From: Cellulophaga sp. HaHa_2_95
GTDB lineage: Bacteria > Bacteroidota > Bacteroidia > Flavobacteriales > Flavobacteriaceae
DNA length: 64,000 nucleotides
NCBI RefSeq assembly: GCF_019278565.1
Contig: NZ_CP058988.1
Coordinates: forward strand, 868,001 to 932,000
Reading direction: 5' to 3'
In this document: in pieces, positions 39,897 to 48,376 of the stretch
Position numbering within the stretch: position 1 is the stretch's first letter
Layout: each line of letters starts with the position of its first letter
Made by a program: the position numbers and the translations under genes
The notes under the pieces: generated by a model
What the model was told of the DNA's origin: nothing
The model's input: only the letters and a program-made list of their open reading frames with translations
Databases searched by the model: none

Positions 39897-42339
39897 TCTT
39901 ATCGGCTCTCAAAGCTAGGGTAAGCGCTATAACATAATTTTTAAGTTGCTGGTATTTTGCTTTAAGCTCTTTATCACTTAGCTCATCGCGTTTAAGTTTT
40001 TCAAAAGATTCAAGGATGGTGATGGCATCTGTAGCCTCTAATTGTCTAAACATAGCAAGCATTTTATGAGACGTAGCATTTATTTGTGCCAGATTTTTAG
40101 TGCTTGTTGCTTTGTTTAAGATTTCAATGTTGTCCTCTGTATCTCTTAAAAAAGTGTCTATCAGGTCTTTCAGCCCTTCATTAGAATCATCTAAAAATGA
40201 TGTAATAGTTTTTAAACTAAATAAAGTAGACTTGCTTTCGTGAATTTGTATTTCTTGTTCTTTTTCTTTTAAGATTATTTCTGGAAATAATTGTGCTAGA
40301 CGCCCTAAAAACTGATCTTTAGAAAAAGGTTTCTGTAAAACGGTATCAAAACCAGCGGTACTGTAGGTAGAAGTTTCTAAATCCTTTCTTCCCGTCATGG
40401 CAAGAATAGGTTGTTTATTGTAATGACTGTAACGGCCACTCTTCAGCTTTTCTAAAACTTCAAAACCATTTATTGTCGGCATTTGTATATCCGTAAGAAC
40501 CGCACTATATGTTAGATTTTCTTTAAGGCCGATAGCATTGAAATCAGCGTAAGAAATAGTATTGATATTAGAGCTTTCACAAACCTCATGCAGTAATTTT
40601 CGCATCGCAATATCATCATCTATAATCAATAACGTGATTTTATTTTCTTCAAAGTTGATTTCCTTTTTTTCTGATGAAGCAATTTGCGTTTCGGATAACT
40701 TTAAAGGAATCGTAAACGTAAATGTGCTCCCTTGATCTTTATCACTTTGCAATCCTATATTACCTTGGAGTAATTCTGTTAATTTTTTTGAAATTGTTAA
40801 CCCTAAGCCATAACCTCCGTATTTTTTTTCTGTACTGTCGTCAGCTTGCGTAAATTCTTTAAATATATGCTCCTGTTTCTCTTTTTCAATACCAATACCG
40901 CTATCTATAACCTGTATTCTTGTTTTGTATAGGGTGTTGTTTTCAATAGTTACTGTAGCCACAACTTTTATAAAACCTTCTTGGGTAAACTTGTAGGCAT
41001 TGCTAATAAGGTTGGTTAAAATTTGTCGGATCCTAAAGGGGTCACCTATTAGTGTTTGGTGTAGTTTCTTATCAATGACAATCTGAAGCTCTATAGGTTT
41101 GTTTTTATATAATTCTTCCAGGTTTTGTGCGGTTTCCTGAATCAAATCTGGTAAAAGAAAAGGAATGTTCTCTATCTTTAATTTGCCCGCTTCAAGTTTT
41201 GAGAAGTCTAACAAATCATTCACTAAATTATCTACATAAGTGGCTGCAGATTTTACATTTTTTAGATAGCCAACTTGTTTACCGGTTAAGCCTGTGTTTT
41301 CCATCAATTCAGAATAGCCCGTAATGGTATTTAATGGAGTTCTTAAATCATGGCTCACGGTAGAAATAAGTTGTTCGCGACTTTTTAAAAGCGATTCAGA
41401 AAATTTCTTTTCTTCTTCCAAATGCTGACGATAAGTTTGCACACGCCAATAATCTCTAGTGATTAAAAATGTAAAGATGCCAACCGTAAGAAATGCGAGT
41501 ATTGCCGCGCCGCTTGCTAACCGAGTACTTCGTTTTAAAATTTCTTGTTTTTTTAAATTATCCGCGTGAGTTGCGGCAATAATTTCCTGTTCAAAGGCGC
41601 TTACAATACTTCTTAATTGTTGCGATAAATCTAAATCGTTCTGGTTAATTTCTCGCTCCTTATCAGCTAATGCACGCTGTGTTAAGGCATCTTTTTCTTT
41701 GGCTTCATTTAGTAAGTTTCTTGAAGCATTTATAATGGAATCTATTTTTTCAGGACTATGGTTTTCTTTTGGGGCATTGTCATTTAAGATGAGCGCAAGC
41801 TTTTCAATAACACTTTTGGCTTTCGGAGATAATTCATCAATATTCGGTGCAATACTTTTGGCAGTAATTTTACCCAATGAAAGTTCCATCGTATTAAATT
41901 TTGCTAGAGCAACATCTAAAGAACTATTGGCTTCGCTTTTTAGTTTTAATCGCCTTAATTCTTCGTTGTTATAGGTTTTTAATTTCAAAAGATTCTGTAC
42001 GCTATCTAAAAGCTGCACTTGATAATCGCTAGTAACTACTTCCTTTAGTGAGTCTATTTCTGCAGAAACGACATCAATTTTTTTAGCATATGCCGTAAAA
42101 TTCTCTTTGGTTTTGGTCTGTAATGCTAATTTAGATAAACTTTCAGCCTCATAAAGTTGGGTTAGTAAAGAGCCCGTTTTAATAAACTTTACATCATTCT
42201 CACCAGAAGTATCTGTAGCAAGGTAACTCTTAATCTCTGATAGGATGAAAATTCCAGAAATAACCGCCAAACCTACTAGTATTAAATAGCTTAATACAAT
42301 TCTGAAGGTGAACTTGTTTTTAGATTTATTTTTTTTCAT
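39871..42339 (-). CDS. Hybrid histidine kinase with receiver and HPt domains
   Basis: This is an 822-residue sensor from the ATG at 42339; a TTG 13 codons upstream is also in frame. Order: membrane helix, a long helical periplasmic sensor (about 35-265), a second membrane helix (about 275-295), HisKA with His330 in VSHDLRTPLN, and HATPase (GYGLGLTISKKL). A receiver with Asp617 in VLTDIQMP and a C-terminal HPt with His758 in SHKMLAMF follow. Signal flow would be His-Asp-His and then to Asp52 of the convergent NtrC-type regulator. The 3' ends of the two genes overlap by 26 bp. The sensor domain resembles a four-helix bundle; its ligand is unknown. Confidence 0.92.
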   Translation of the reverse strand: MKKNKSKNKFTFRIVLSYLILVGLAVISGIFILSEIKSYLATDTSGENDVKFIKTGSLLTQLYEAESLSKLALQTKTKENFTAYAKKIDVVSAEIDSLKEVVTSDYQVQLLDSVQNLLKLKTYNNEELRRLKLKSEANSSLDVALAKFNTMELSLGKITAKSIAPNIDELSPKAKSVIEKLALILNDNAPKENHSPEKIDSIINASRNLLNEAKEKDALTQRALADKEREINQNDLDLSQQLRSIVSAFEQEIIAATHADNLKKQEILKRSTRLASGAAILAFLTVGIFTFLITRDYWRVQTYRQHLEEEKKFSESLLKSREQLISTVSHDLRTPLNTITGYSELMENTGLTGKQVGYLKNVKSAATYVDNLVNDLLDFSKLEAGKLKIENIPFLLPDLIQETAQNLEELYKNKPIELQIVIDKKLHQTLIGDPFRIRQILTNLISNAYKFTQEGFIKVVATVTIENNTLYKTRIQVIDSGIGIEKEKQEHIFKEFTQADDSTEKKYGGYGLGLTISKKLTELLQGNIGLQSDKDQGSTFTFTIPLKLSETQIASSEKKEINFEENKITLLIIDDDIAMRKLLHEVCESSNINTISYADFNAIGLKENLTYSAVLTDIQMPTINGFEVLEKLKSGRYSHYNKQPILAMTGRKDLETSTYSTAGFDTVLQKPFSKDQFLGRLAQLFPEIILKEKEQEIQIHESKSTLFSLKTITSFLDDSNEGLKDLIDTFLRDTEDNIEILNKATSTKNLAQINATSHKMLAMFRQLEATDAITILESFEKLKRDELSDKELKAKYQQLKNYVIALTLALRADKTINPDYTD

Positions 42340-42519
42340 GGCTGTAAGTGACCTATGGTAATTACGTTCTTTTTTCAAAAAAAGTTGGTGTTTAAGATGT
42401 TAAATTAGTACTAATAGACGTAAAGTTACTAGGTGTTGTTTAAAAAAGGCATAATTGAGCTGAAATAGTTAAGCTTTTATTTTTTTATGCTATTTAGGGC
42501 TAATTAAGAAATACGATAC
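42340..42519. other. Intergenic DNA upstream of the TPP riboswitch
   Basis: This AT-rich stretch separates the histidine kinase from the riboswitch-controlled receptor. I see no gene, no TGTATA-type palindrome and no clear promoter for the kinase. Confidence 0.5.
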
Positions 42520-42527
42520 TATCTTTG
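42520..42527 (+). promoter_or_regulatory. -7 promoter element ahead of the TPP riboswitch
   Basis: TATCTTTG matches TAnnTTTG. Transcription would start about 7 nt later, right at the beginning of the riboswitch aptamer. Confidence 0.65.
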
Positions 42528-42530
42528 CTG

Positions 42531-42630
42531 CATCTCAAAGGGGTGCAAAATTCTAAAATTCGTTTTTAGAACGTAGCTGAGATTATACCCAATGAACCTG
42601 GGCGGGTAATGCTGCCAAGGGACGCGTACA
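42531..42630 (+). ncRNA. TPP riboswitch (THI element)
   Basis: The conserved aptamer blocks are all present and in order: AAAGGGGTGC (42537-42546), GCTGAGATTATACCC, AATGAACCTG, and GGGTAATGCTGCCAAGGGA. A variable arm, with TTCTAAAA and TTTTAGAA pairing, lies between GGGGTGC and GCTGAGA. Downstream (42634-42663) two mutually exclusive hairpins can form, CTTTTCG/CGAAAAG and CGTAATTT/AAATTACG, a possible expression platform. There is no T-run, so I cannot tell whether control is transcriptional or translational. Thiamin pyrophosphate should repress the receptor gene that follows. Confidence 0.93.
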
Positions 42631-42748
42631 TCACTTTTCGTAATTTTGCGAAAAGAAATTACGCTACATTGTATGTTTATTTTTAAACCGATTACCAAAC
42701 AAACAAAAAGAGTAATTGCCCCTTTTATTCGTCACTTAATATATACGA

Positions 42749-44965
42749 ATGAAAATTATTTTCACAGTACTTTCCGTTTTAAGCATTAGTTTTTATACCA
42801 ATGCACAGCAACAACAGGCTACAGATTCTTTAGAGGGAAAAAAGGTGGTTTTAGATGAGGTTTTTGTATCTGCAATCCGAGTAACGAAAGCAACTCCTGT
42901 TACTTTTTCAAACTTAACCAAAGAGCAAATAAAGCCAAGAAATTTAGGGCAAGATATTCCAATTTTAATGAACTTTTTACCCTCTGTAGTGACCACATCC
43001 GATGCTGGTGCTGGTGTAGGGTATACGGGTATTCGTGTTCGTGGTAGTGATGCAACTCGCGTGAATGTCACCATAAACGGAATTCCTTATAACGATTCAG
43101 AATCTCATGGAACATTTTGGGTAAACATGCCAGATTTTGCTTCTTCTACAGAGAGTTTGCAATTACAACGTGGTGTTGGTTCTTCTACGAATGGGGCAGG
43201 AGCTTTTGGGGCAAGCCTTAATGTACTTACGGATGCTATTTCTCAAGATGCTTATGCGCATATTTCTTCTTCTATAGGGAGTTTTAAGACCTTAAGAAAT
43301 ACCTTGAAATTTAGCACTGGTTTACTAAATGATCAGATAGAAATATCTGGAAGACTATCTCAAATTAATTCCGATGGGTATATTGATAGAGCAACATCAG
43401 ATCTGGAATCTTACTTTTTGCAAGCTGCTTATAAAGATGAAAATACGTTGATAAAAGCACTGCTTTTTGGGGGGCATGAAGTTACGTATCAGTCTTGGTA
43501 CGGTACACCACTTGCTAGAATAAATAATGATGAACAAGGAGTAGAAGATTTTATTGTTGCTAACGGACTTACAGAGAGCGAAGCAGAAAACTTAAGAAAT
43601 TCTGATCGTAGGTATAATTATTATACCTATGAAAATGAGGAAGATAATTACAAGCAGAATCATGCGCAGTTGTTATGGAATGAAACTTTAAATGAGAATT
43701 GGAGTACCAACTTAGCGCTACATTATACGAAGGGAAGTGGTTATTTTGAGCAATTAAAAGAAGATGATGATTTTGATACCTATGGTTTTACCCCAATTAC
43801 GGTAGACGGAGAAGAAGTAAATAGTACGGATGTAATTCGCAGACGCTGGCTAGATAATGATTTTTATGGGACTGTTTTTTCGGCCAACTACAGAAAAGAG
43901 AAAGTAGATTTAATTCTTGGTGGCGGCTGGAACAAATATGAAGGAGATCATTTTGGAGAAGTTATTTGGGCAAGGTATGCAAGTACTAGTAGCATCAGGG
44001 ATCGGTATTATGATGATAACTCTACTAAGACCGACTTTAATATTTTTTCTAAAATAAATTATAAATTAGATGATCAATGGAGTCTTTTTGGAGATTTACA
44101 GTATAGAACAGTAGGTTATCAAGCCAATGGTGATGATACGGGAATAGTAGATGATACCTTTAATTTCTTCAACCCTAAAGCGGGGATTACTTTTGATTTG
44201 AACTCAAATAATAATTTTTATTTCTCCTATGCTGTAGCGAATAGAGAACCAAATAGAAATGATTATGAAAGTGGTAACCCAAAACCAGAAAGGCTAAATG
44301 ATTTTGAGTTGGGTTGGCGTTATATTTCTAATACACTGCAATTAAATACCAACGTTTATTACATGGGGTATAAAGATCAGTTAGTGTTAACTGGTGCCTT
44401 GAATGATGTTGGTGCTCCATTGAGAGAAAATGTAGGTGATAGTTATAGATTAGGAGTAGAAGTAGAGGCTAATGTTTCTTTGGGTGCTAAATTTGCCTTC
44501 AGACCAAATATTACCTTAAGTGCAAATAGGAATAAAGATTTTGTATTTCAAAGAGATGGCGAATTGCAAAACCTTGGGGATACAGAAATAGCATTTTCAC
44601 CAAGTGTAATAATTGGCGGTGCATTGGTATACATGCCTACAGATAATTTGCAATTATCACTGTTAGGGAAGCATGTAGGAGAGCAATATATGGGCAACAT
44701 AGATGCTAGTAGCTCTAAATTAAAAGCTTATTCTCAGTTTGATTTTAATGTACAATACGAAATTGTTACCAATTCGTTTATTAAGAGTGTTGTGTTGTCT
44801 GGTCTGGTGAATAATATTTTCAATGAACTATATGAGTCTAATGGCTATTTTTTTACTTTTGATGACACATGGTCTAATCCAGGGGTAACAACCACAATAG
44901 AAGGGGCAGGTTACTACCCGCAAGCAGGAACAAATTTCTTGGTAGGGGCAACTTTAAATTTCTAA
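42749..44965 (+). CDS. TonB-dependent receptor, predicted thiamin uptake
   Basis: This 738-residue outer-membrane receptor has a signal peptide to YTNAQ (about 19 residues). The plug (about 35-160) has LDEVFVSAIRVTKATPVTFSNL, LPSVVTTSDAGAGVGYTGIRVRG and FGASLNVLTD. The barrel ends with a phenylalanine (FLVGATLNF). There is no carboxypeptidase-D-like N-terminal domain. The TPP riboswitch just upstream gives the assignment: it should import thiamin or a precursor and be shut down when TPP is plentiful. This matches riboswitch-controlled OMP-type thiamin receptors known in Bacteroidota. The inner-membrane partner could be the PnuC-like protein at 32718. Confidence 0.88.
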   Translation: MKIIFTVLSVLSISFYTNAQQQQATDSLEGKKVVLDEVFVSAIRVTKATPVTFSNLTKEQIKPRNLGQDIPILMNFLPSVVTTSDAGAGVGYTGIRVRGSDATRVNVTINGIPYNDSESHGTFWVNMPDFASSTESLQLQRGVGSSTNGAGAFGASLNVLTDAISQDAYAHISSSIGSFKTLRNTLKFSTGLLNDQIEISGRLSQINSDGYIDRATSDLESYFLQAAYKDENTLIKALLFGGHEVTYQSWYGTPLARINNDEQGVEDFIVANGLTESEAENLRNSDRRYNYYTYENEEDNYKQNHAQLLWNETLNENWSTNLALHYTKGSGYFEQLKEDDDFDTYGFTPITVDGEEVNSTDVIRRRWLDNDFYGTVFSANYRKEKVDLILGGGWNKYEGDHFGEVIWARYASTSSIRDRYYDDNSTKTDFNIFSKINYKLDDQWSLFGDLQYRTVGYQANGDDTGIVDDTFNFFNPKAGITFDLNSNNNFYFSYAVANREPNRNDYESGNPKPERLNDFELGWRYISNTLQLNTNVYYMGYKDQLVLTGALNDVGAPLRENVGDSYRLGVEVEANVSLGAKFAFRPNITLSANRNKDFVFQRDGELQNLGDTEIAFSPSVIIGGALVYMPTDNLQLSLLGKHVGEQYMGNIDASSSKLKAYSQFDFNVQYEIVTNSFIKSVVLSGLVNNIFNELYESNGYFFTFDDTWSNPGVTTTIEGAGYYPQAGTNFLVGATLNF

Positions 44966-44994
44966 GGAGCACTTACGTGTATTTATAAGTAACA

Positions 44995-45024
44995 GGGATT
45001 TCTTTTTTAGAAATCCCTTTTTTT
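44995..45024 (+). terminator. Terminator after the thiamin receptor gene
   Basis: GGGATTTCT (44995-45003) pairs with AGAAATCCC (45009-45017) around TTTTT, followed by a T-run. Confidence 0.9.
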
Positions 45025-45054
45025 ATTTCTTATTTTAGTCTAAAATTTTAATAA

Positions 45055-46029
45055 ATGAAGGCCATTCAAAAATTGCGATGGGGAATAATTGGTTGTGGAG
45101 CAGTAACCGAAGTAAAAAGTGGTCCACCTTATCAATTAACCTCGGGTTTTAGTTTAGATGCTGTAATGCGAAGAGACTTACAGAAAGCAGAAGATTACGC
45201 CAAAAGACATGGAGTGCCCCATTTTTATAAGGACGTAGAGAACATCATCAATAATCCAGAGATTGATGCTGTTTATATCGCAACACCACCAGATACACAT
45301 AAATTATATGGTTTAATGGTGGCCAAAGCAGGCAAACCTTGCTGTATAGAAAAGCCTTTAGCGCCAAGTTATGAAGATGGGGTAGCAATAGTGAAAGCCT
45401 TTAAAGCTAAAAATGTACCGCTATTTGTAGCATACTACAGGCGCTCATTGCCGCGTTTTTTACAGGTTGAAAAGTGGTTGAAAGAAGATAAAATTGGAGA
45501 AATTAGGCATATCAACTGGAGTTTCTCTAAGCCTGCGAATGATGTTGATTTAAGTAAAACGTACAATTGGCGGACCGATGCTAAAATTGCTCCTGGAGGT
45601 TATTTTGATGATTTGGCAAGTCACGGTTTGGATTTATTTGCGTATTTATTAGGAAACTTTAAAGAGGTTTCCGGAATGAGTCTAAATCAGCAAGGTTTGT
45701 ATTCTGCAAAAGATGCAATCACGGCAACGTGGATGCATGAAAGTGGTGTTACAGGGACTGGAAGTTGGAATTTTGGTGCTTTCAAAAGAGCGGATAGTGT
45801 AACACTTATAGGGTCAAAAGGGACGATTCGTTTTTCGGTATTTAAAGAAGAGGCTGTTATTTTAGAAAATGTGGATGGTATAGAGGAGCTGTTTATCGAA
45901 AACCCTAAGCACGTACAGCAATATCATGTGGCGAATTTAAAAGCAGATTTAATGGATGGTATCCCGCATCCATCAACCGGAGATACGGCTTTGCACACGA
46001 GTTGGGTAATGAGCCAGATTTTAAAATAG
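45055..46029 (+). CDS. Gfo/Idh/MocA family NAD(P)-dependent oxidoreductase
   Basis: This 324-residue soluble enzyme has an N-terminal Rossmann fold (RWGIIGCGAVTEVKSGPPY near 7-25) and the family segments DAVYIATPPDTH and CCIEKPLAPSYED, where the EKP lysine is catalytic. The C-terminal alpha/beta domain has GGYFDDLASHGLDLF (substrate side). Members oxidise or reduce sugars, inositols or related polyols. The substrate is not clear; an inositol derivative is possible, but the gene is 16 kb from the phytase locus and nothing links them directly. It converges on a lipoprotein gene only 3 nt away. Confidence 0.87.
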   Translation: MKAIQKLRWGIIGCGAVTEVKSGPPYQLTSGFSLDAVMRRDLQKAEDYAKRHGVPHFYKDVENIINNPEIDAVYIATPPDTHKLYGLMVAKAGKPCCIEKPLAPSYEDGVAIVKAFKAKNVPLFVAYYRRSLPRFLQVEKWLKEDKIGEIRHINWSFSKPANDVDLSKTYNWRTDAKIAPGGYFDDLASHGLDLFAYLLGNFKEVSGMSLNQQGLYSAKDAITATWMHESGVTGTGSWNFGAFKRADSVTLIGSKGTIRFSVFKEEAVILENVDGIEELFIENPKHVQQYHVANLKADLMDGIPHPSTGDTALHTSWVMSQILK

Positions 46030-46032
46030 AGT

Positions 46033-46482
46033 TTAATTAGTAACAGAGATTACGCCATTTCCTGCAGAAACACGATACTCAAGCATATTGTAGAATCTTT
46101 GATCCTCATCAAGTTTCGTTAATAATTGACCGGTAAATAAACTGTAATTGTACTCGTCACATTCACAAGTTACAGAATTTCTGCTGGTATCTAAGGTCAT
46201 TGTAGAGCAGTTGCTTGGTGTATGGTTAGGGCAGCTAGCCTCAAAAGCTCTGTAGCCAGCAAAAGCAGATAAGGTTTTGATTACAAAAATACCTCTTGTT
46301 CCAGCCTGAGAATTGCTGATATAAATGGCGCTTCCTTCGTTGGTTAAATCACTATATAATGGTAAATTAGTGTTAATATCAAATCTAAATCCTATCTCTT
46401 GTAAATAGGGATTTCTGTCGGAGGTATCCGTGTCACAAGCAAATAGTAATATCAATAAAAAAAAAGCTAAAATTCTTTGCAT
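46033..46482 (-). CDS. Rieske-like lipoprotein without a complete iron-sulfur site
   Basis: This 149-residue lipoprotein starts at the ATG at 46482, which begins exactly at the signal peptide; its lipobox is LLFAC (Cys16). The mature part has the fold markers of Rieske-type proteins: FEASCPNHTPSNC and VTCECDEYNYSLFTGQLL. The strict CxH ... CxxH cluster ligands are not there. The first motif is CPNH and the second CECD, so a 2Fe-2S cluster is unlikely. Such Rieske-like lipoproteins are common in Flavobacteriaceae and of unknown use. Confidence 0.7.
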   Translation of the reverse strand: MQRILAFFLLILLFACDTDTSDRNPYLQEIGFRFDINTNLPLYSDLTNEGSAIYISNSQAGTRGIFVIKTLSAFAGYRAFEASCPNHTPSNCSTMTLDTSRNSVTCECDEYNYSLFTGQLLTKLDEDQRFYNMLEYRVSAGNGVISVTN

Positions 46483-46532
46483 AACATACTTGTATTTTAA
46501 GAATACAGAAACAAAGTTGAACAAAAAAAATG

Positions 46533-46569
46533 TATATTTGTCTTAAATCCTCTATAAAAAAGAGGATTT
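46533..46569 (+). promoter_or_regulatory. greA promoter core and attenuator-like leader hairpin
   Basis: TATATTTG (46533-46540) is an exact -7 match. AAATCCTCT (46545-46553) pairs perfectly with AGAGGATTT (46561-46569) around ATAAAAA and is followed by TTCTTATTTTAT. The hairpin would lie at the very start of the mRNA and resembles a terminator. Confidence 0.6.
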
Positions 46570-46593
46570 TCTTATTTTATAAAACGCTTAGTT

Positions 46594-47070
46594 ATGAGTA
46601 ACAAATCATATTATACACCAGAAGGATTAAAAAAGTTGAGAGACGAACTTAATCAGCTAAAAGATATAGAACGTCCGAAGGCATCAAGGGATATAGCAGA
46701 AGCTCGAGATAAAGGTGATTTATCTGAGAATGCAGAATATGATGCAGCAAAAGAAGCACAAGGTTTATTGGAGCTTAGAATTTCTAAGCTAGAAGAAACT
46801 TATGCCAATGCGCGTTTAATAGATGAATCTCAATTAGACACTTCTAAGGTTTTGGTATTATCAACGGTAAAGTTGAAAAATCAGAACAATGGCATGGAGA
46901 TGAAATATACATTAGTTGCTGAAAGTGAGGCTGATTTAAAGACTGGAAAAATATCGGTAAACTCTCCAATTGGGAAAGGTTTATTAGGTAAAAAAGTGGG
47001 AGAATCTGCGGAAATAACAATTCCTAACGGTGTTTTAAAATTGGAAATTTTAGAAATTACTAGGTCTTAA
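46594..47070 (+). CDS. greA: Transcription elongation factor GreA
   Basis: This is a 158-residue protein of normal length. The N-terminal coiled coil (about 1-75) includes YYTPEGLKKLRDELNQLK and the acidic hairpin tip region ARDKGDLSENAEYDAAKEAQG. The C-terminal globular domain has NSPIGKGLLGKKVGE, the usual signature. It enters the RNA polymerase secondary channel and stimulates cleavage of backtracked RNA. The leader hairpin suggests transcriptional self-control, as reported for the greA leader of Escherichia coli. Confidence 0.95.
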   Translation: MSNKSYYTPEGLKKLRDELNQLKDIERPKASRDIAEARDKGDLSENAEYDAAKEAQGLLELRISKLEETYANARLIDESQLDTSKVLVLSTVKLKNQNNGMEMKYTLVAESEADLKTGKISVNSPIGKGLLGKKVGESAEITIPNGVLKLEILEITRS

Positions 47071-47143
47071 TTGGCAAATTTTTAATAAATTGAATTAAAA
47101 TCGGTTTTCAAGCGCATTGCAAATTGATAAATGTACAAGTCCA

Positions 47144-47578
47144 ATGTTTGAGTTAACATATAAATCGGTTGCAACCTCAAAGCTTACTAAAGCAGATATT
47201 TTAGCGATTAGGGATACGGCTATTAAAACTAATGAAGTTCACAATATCACCGGATGCTTAGTTTTCTACAATAATCATTTTATTCAAATTTTAGAAGGAA
47301 AAGAAGCACTTGTTAAAGAGGTGTTTTATAAAATTTCTGAAGATGATAGGCACTCCAATGTTCATATTTTATATGAAGGTCGAAAAGATCAACGATTTTT
47401 TCCAGATTGGAATATGGCATTCACAGATATAAATGCTAGCTCTGGTGAAGATGCAGAAGTTAAAAGCTATGCCAATAATTTACTATTGCTTTCAGAGTTT
47501 ATCGATAAGCCAACCACAACTTTAAAAATGTTTTGGAGTGGTATTAATAAGTTAATAATAAATCCTTCAATTATTTAA
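47144..47578 (+). CDS. BLUF-domain photoreceptor (blue light, FAD)
   Basis: This 144-residue protein is essentially a single BLUF domain with a short helical tail. The flavin-site residues have the exact spacing seen in AppA (Tyr21, Asn45, Gln63): Tyr6 in ELTYKSV, Asn30 in IKTNEVHNITG and Gln48 in HFIQILEG. The first in-frame codon is a TTG at 47117; the ATG at 47144 is preferred because BLUF proteins begin right at this strand. No output domain is attached, so signalling must be through a partner. It sits between greA and a HIT gene, 14 nt from the latter. Confidence 0.87.
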   Translation: MFELTYKSVATSKLTKADILAIRDTAIKTNEVHNITGCLVFYNNHFIQILEGKEALVKEVFYKISEDDRHSNVHILYEGRKDQRFFPDWNMAFTDINASSGEDAEVKSYANNLLLLSEFIDKPTTTLKMFWSGINKLIINPSII

Positions 47579-47591
47579 ATCCTACACTACC

Positions 47592-47984
47592 GTGGCTAGT
47601 ATTTTTACAAAAATCATCAATGGGGAAATTCCCTGTTATAAAATAGCAGAAAACGAAGATTTTTTTGCATTCTTAGATATCAATCCGAATGCAAAAGGGC
47701 ATACCCTATGTATTCCTAAGAAAGAGGTAAATAAGATCATGGATCTCGATGATGCCACCTATATAGGCTTAATGGCCTTTTCTAAAAAAGTTGGGCAGGC
47801 TCTTGAAAGTGCTATTGATTGTAAGCGGGTAGGTATGACGGTAATTGGTTTGGAAGTACCTCATGTTCACGTGCATTTAATTCCGCTTAATGAAATGAAA
47901 GATGCGACTTTTCAGCATAAAGTGAAATTCTCAGAAGAAGAGTTTATAGCAATTGCCGAAAAAATAAAAGCTGAATTAGCTTAA
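47592..47984 (+). CDS. HIT family nucleotide-binding protein
   Basis: This 130-residue protein has the histidine triad VPHVHVHLIPL near 95-105 and the N-terminal IFTKIINGEIPCYKIAEN typical of the Hint branch. It should hydrolyse purine nucleoside phosphoramidates or related adenylates. The start is GTG at 47592, 14 nt after the BLUF gene, which implies co-transcription. greA next to a HIT gene is a familiar order in Flavobacteriaceae, with BLUF as the extra member here. Confidence 0.9.
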   Translation: MASIFTKIINGEIPCYKIAENEDFFAFLDINPNAKGHTLCIPKKEVNKIMDLDDATYIGLMAFSKKVGQALESAIDCKRVGMTVIGLEVPHVHVHLIPLNEMKDATFQHKVKFSEEEFIAIAEKIKAELA

Positions 47985-48016
47985 TCACTTCCATTAATTA
48001 GATACTGCATTAGTTT

Positions 48017-48373
48017 TTACTGAAGGAAACTACCTTGTAGTAAAAAGTATACTCCAATACCAACAATGGCAATTAATACTAAGGCTATCATATAAAATAG
48101 TCCCGTGAATTTTATGGCGCTCTTTTGTGGAATTGCCATTTTCTGGTAATATTCAAAAACGCGTTCTATATCAGGGGTCCAAGTTACAGGGTAAATTTTA
48201 GTGCCACATTTTTTGCACTCCAATTCAGAAGTTACTTCATTGGTGGTTTTGTGAATGAATTTCCCGTAAGAATGCTTTTGAAAAAAAGACAATTTTAAGC
48301 CTTGATTAAAACATTCGGGACAATTGTTTGTTAATGCTGCTTCTTTTATAACTTCTAATTTTATCTCTGCCAT
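48017..48373 (-). CDS. Zinc-ribbon membrane protein, function unknown
   Basis: This is a 118-residue protein. An N-terminal treble-clef or zinc-ribbon is suggested by CPEC (about 18-21) and CKKC (about 53-56), followed by a linker and one transmembrane helix (about 91-113). It begins 3 nt after the stop of a histidine kinase gene, so it is very likely co-transcribed. It may serve as a membrane-bound partner of the kinase, but I recognise no family beyond the general layout. Confidence 0.68.
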   Translation of the reverse strand: MAEIKLEVIKEAALTNNCPECFNQGLKLSFFQKHSYGKFIHKTTNEVTSELECKKCGTKIYPVTWTPDIERVFEYYQKMAIPQKSAIKFTGLFYMIALVLIAIVGIGVYFLLQGSFLQ

Positions 48374-48376
48374 AGC

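Noticed and set aside
45055..46029. Gfo/Idh/MocA oxidoreductase as part of an inositol pathway with the phytase
   Set aside because: It is 16 kb from the phytase, in another transcription unit, and the family is too broad to assign a substrate.
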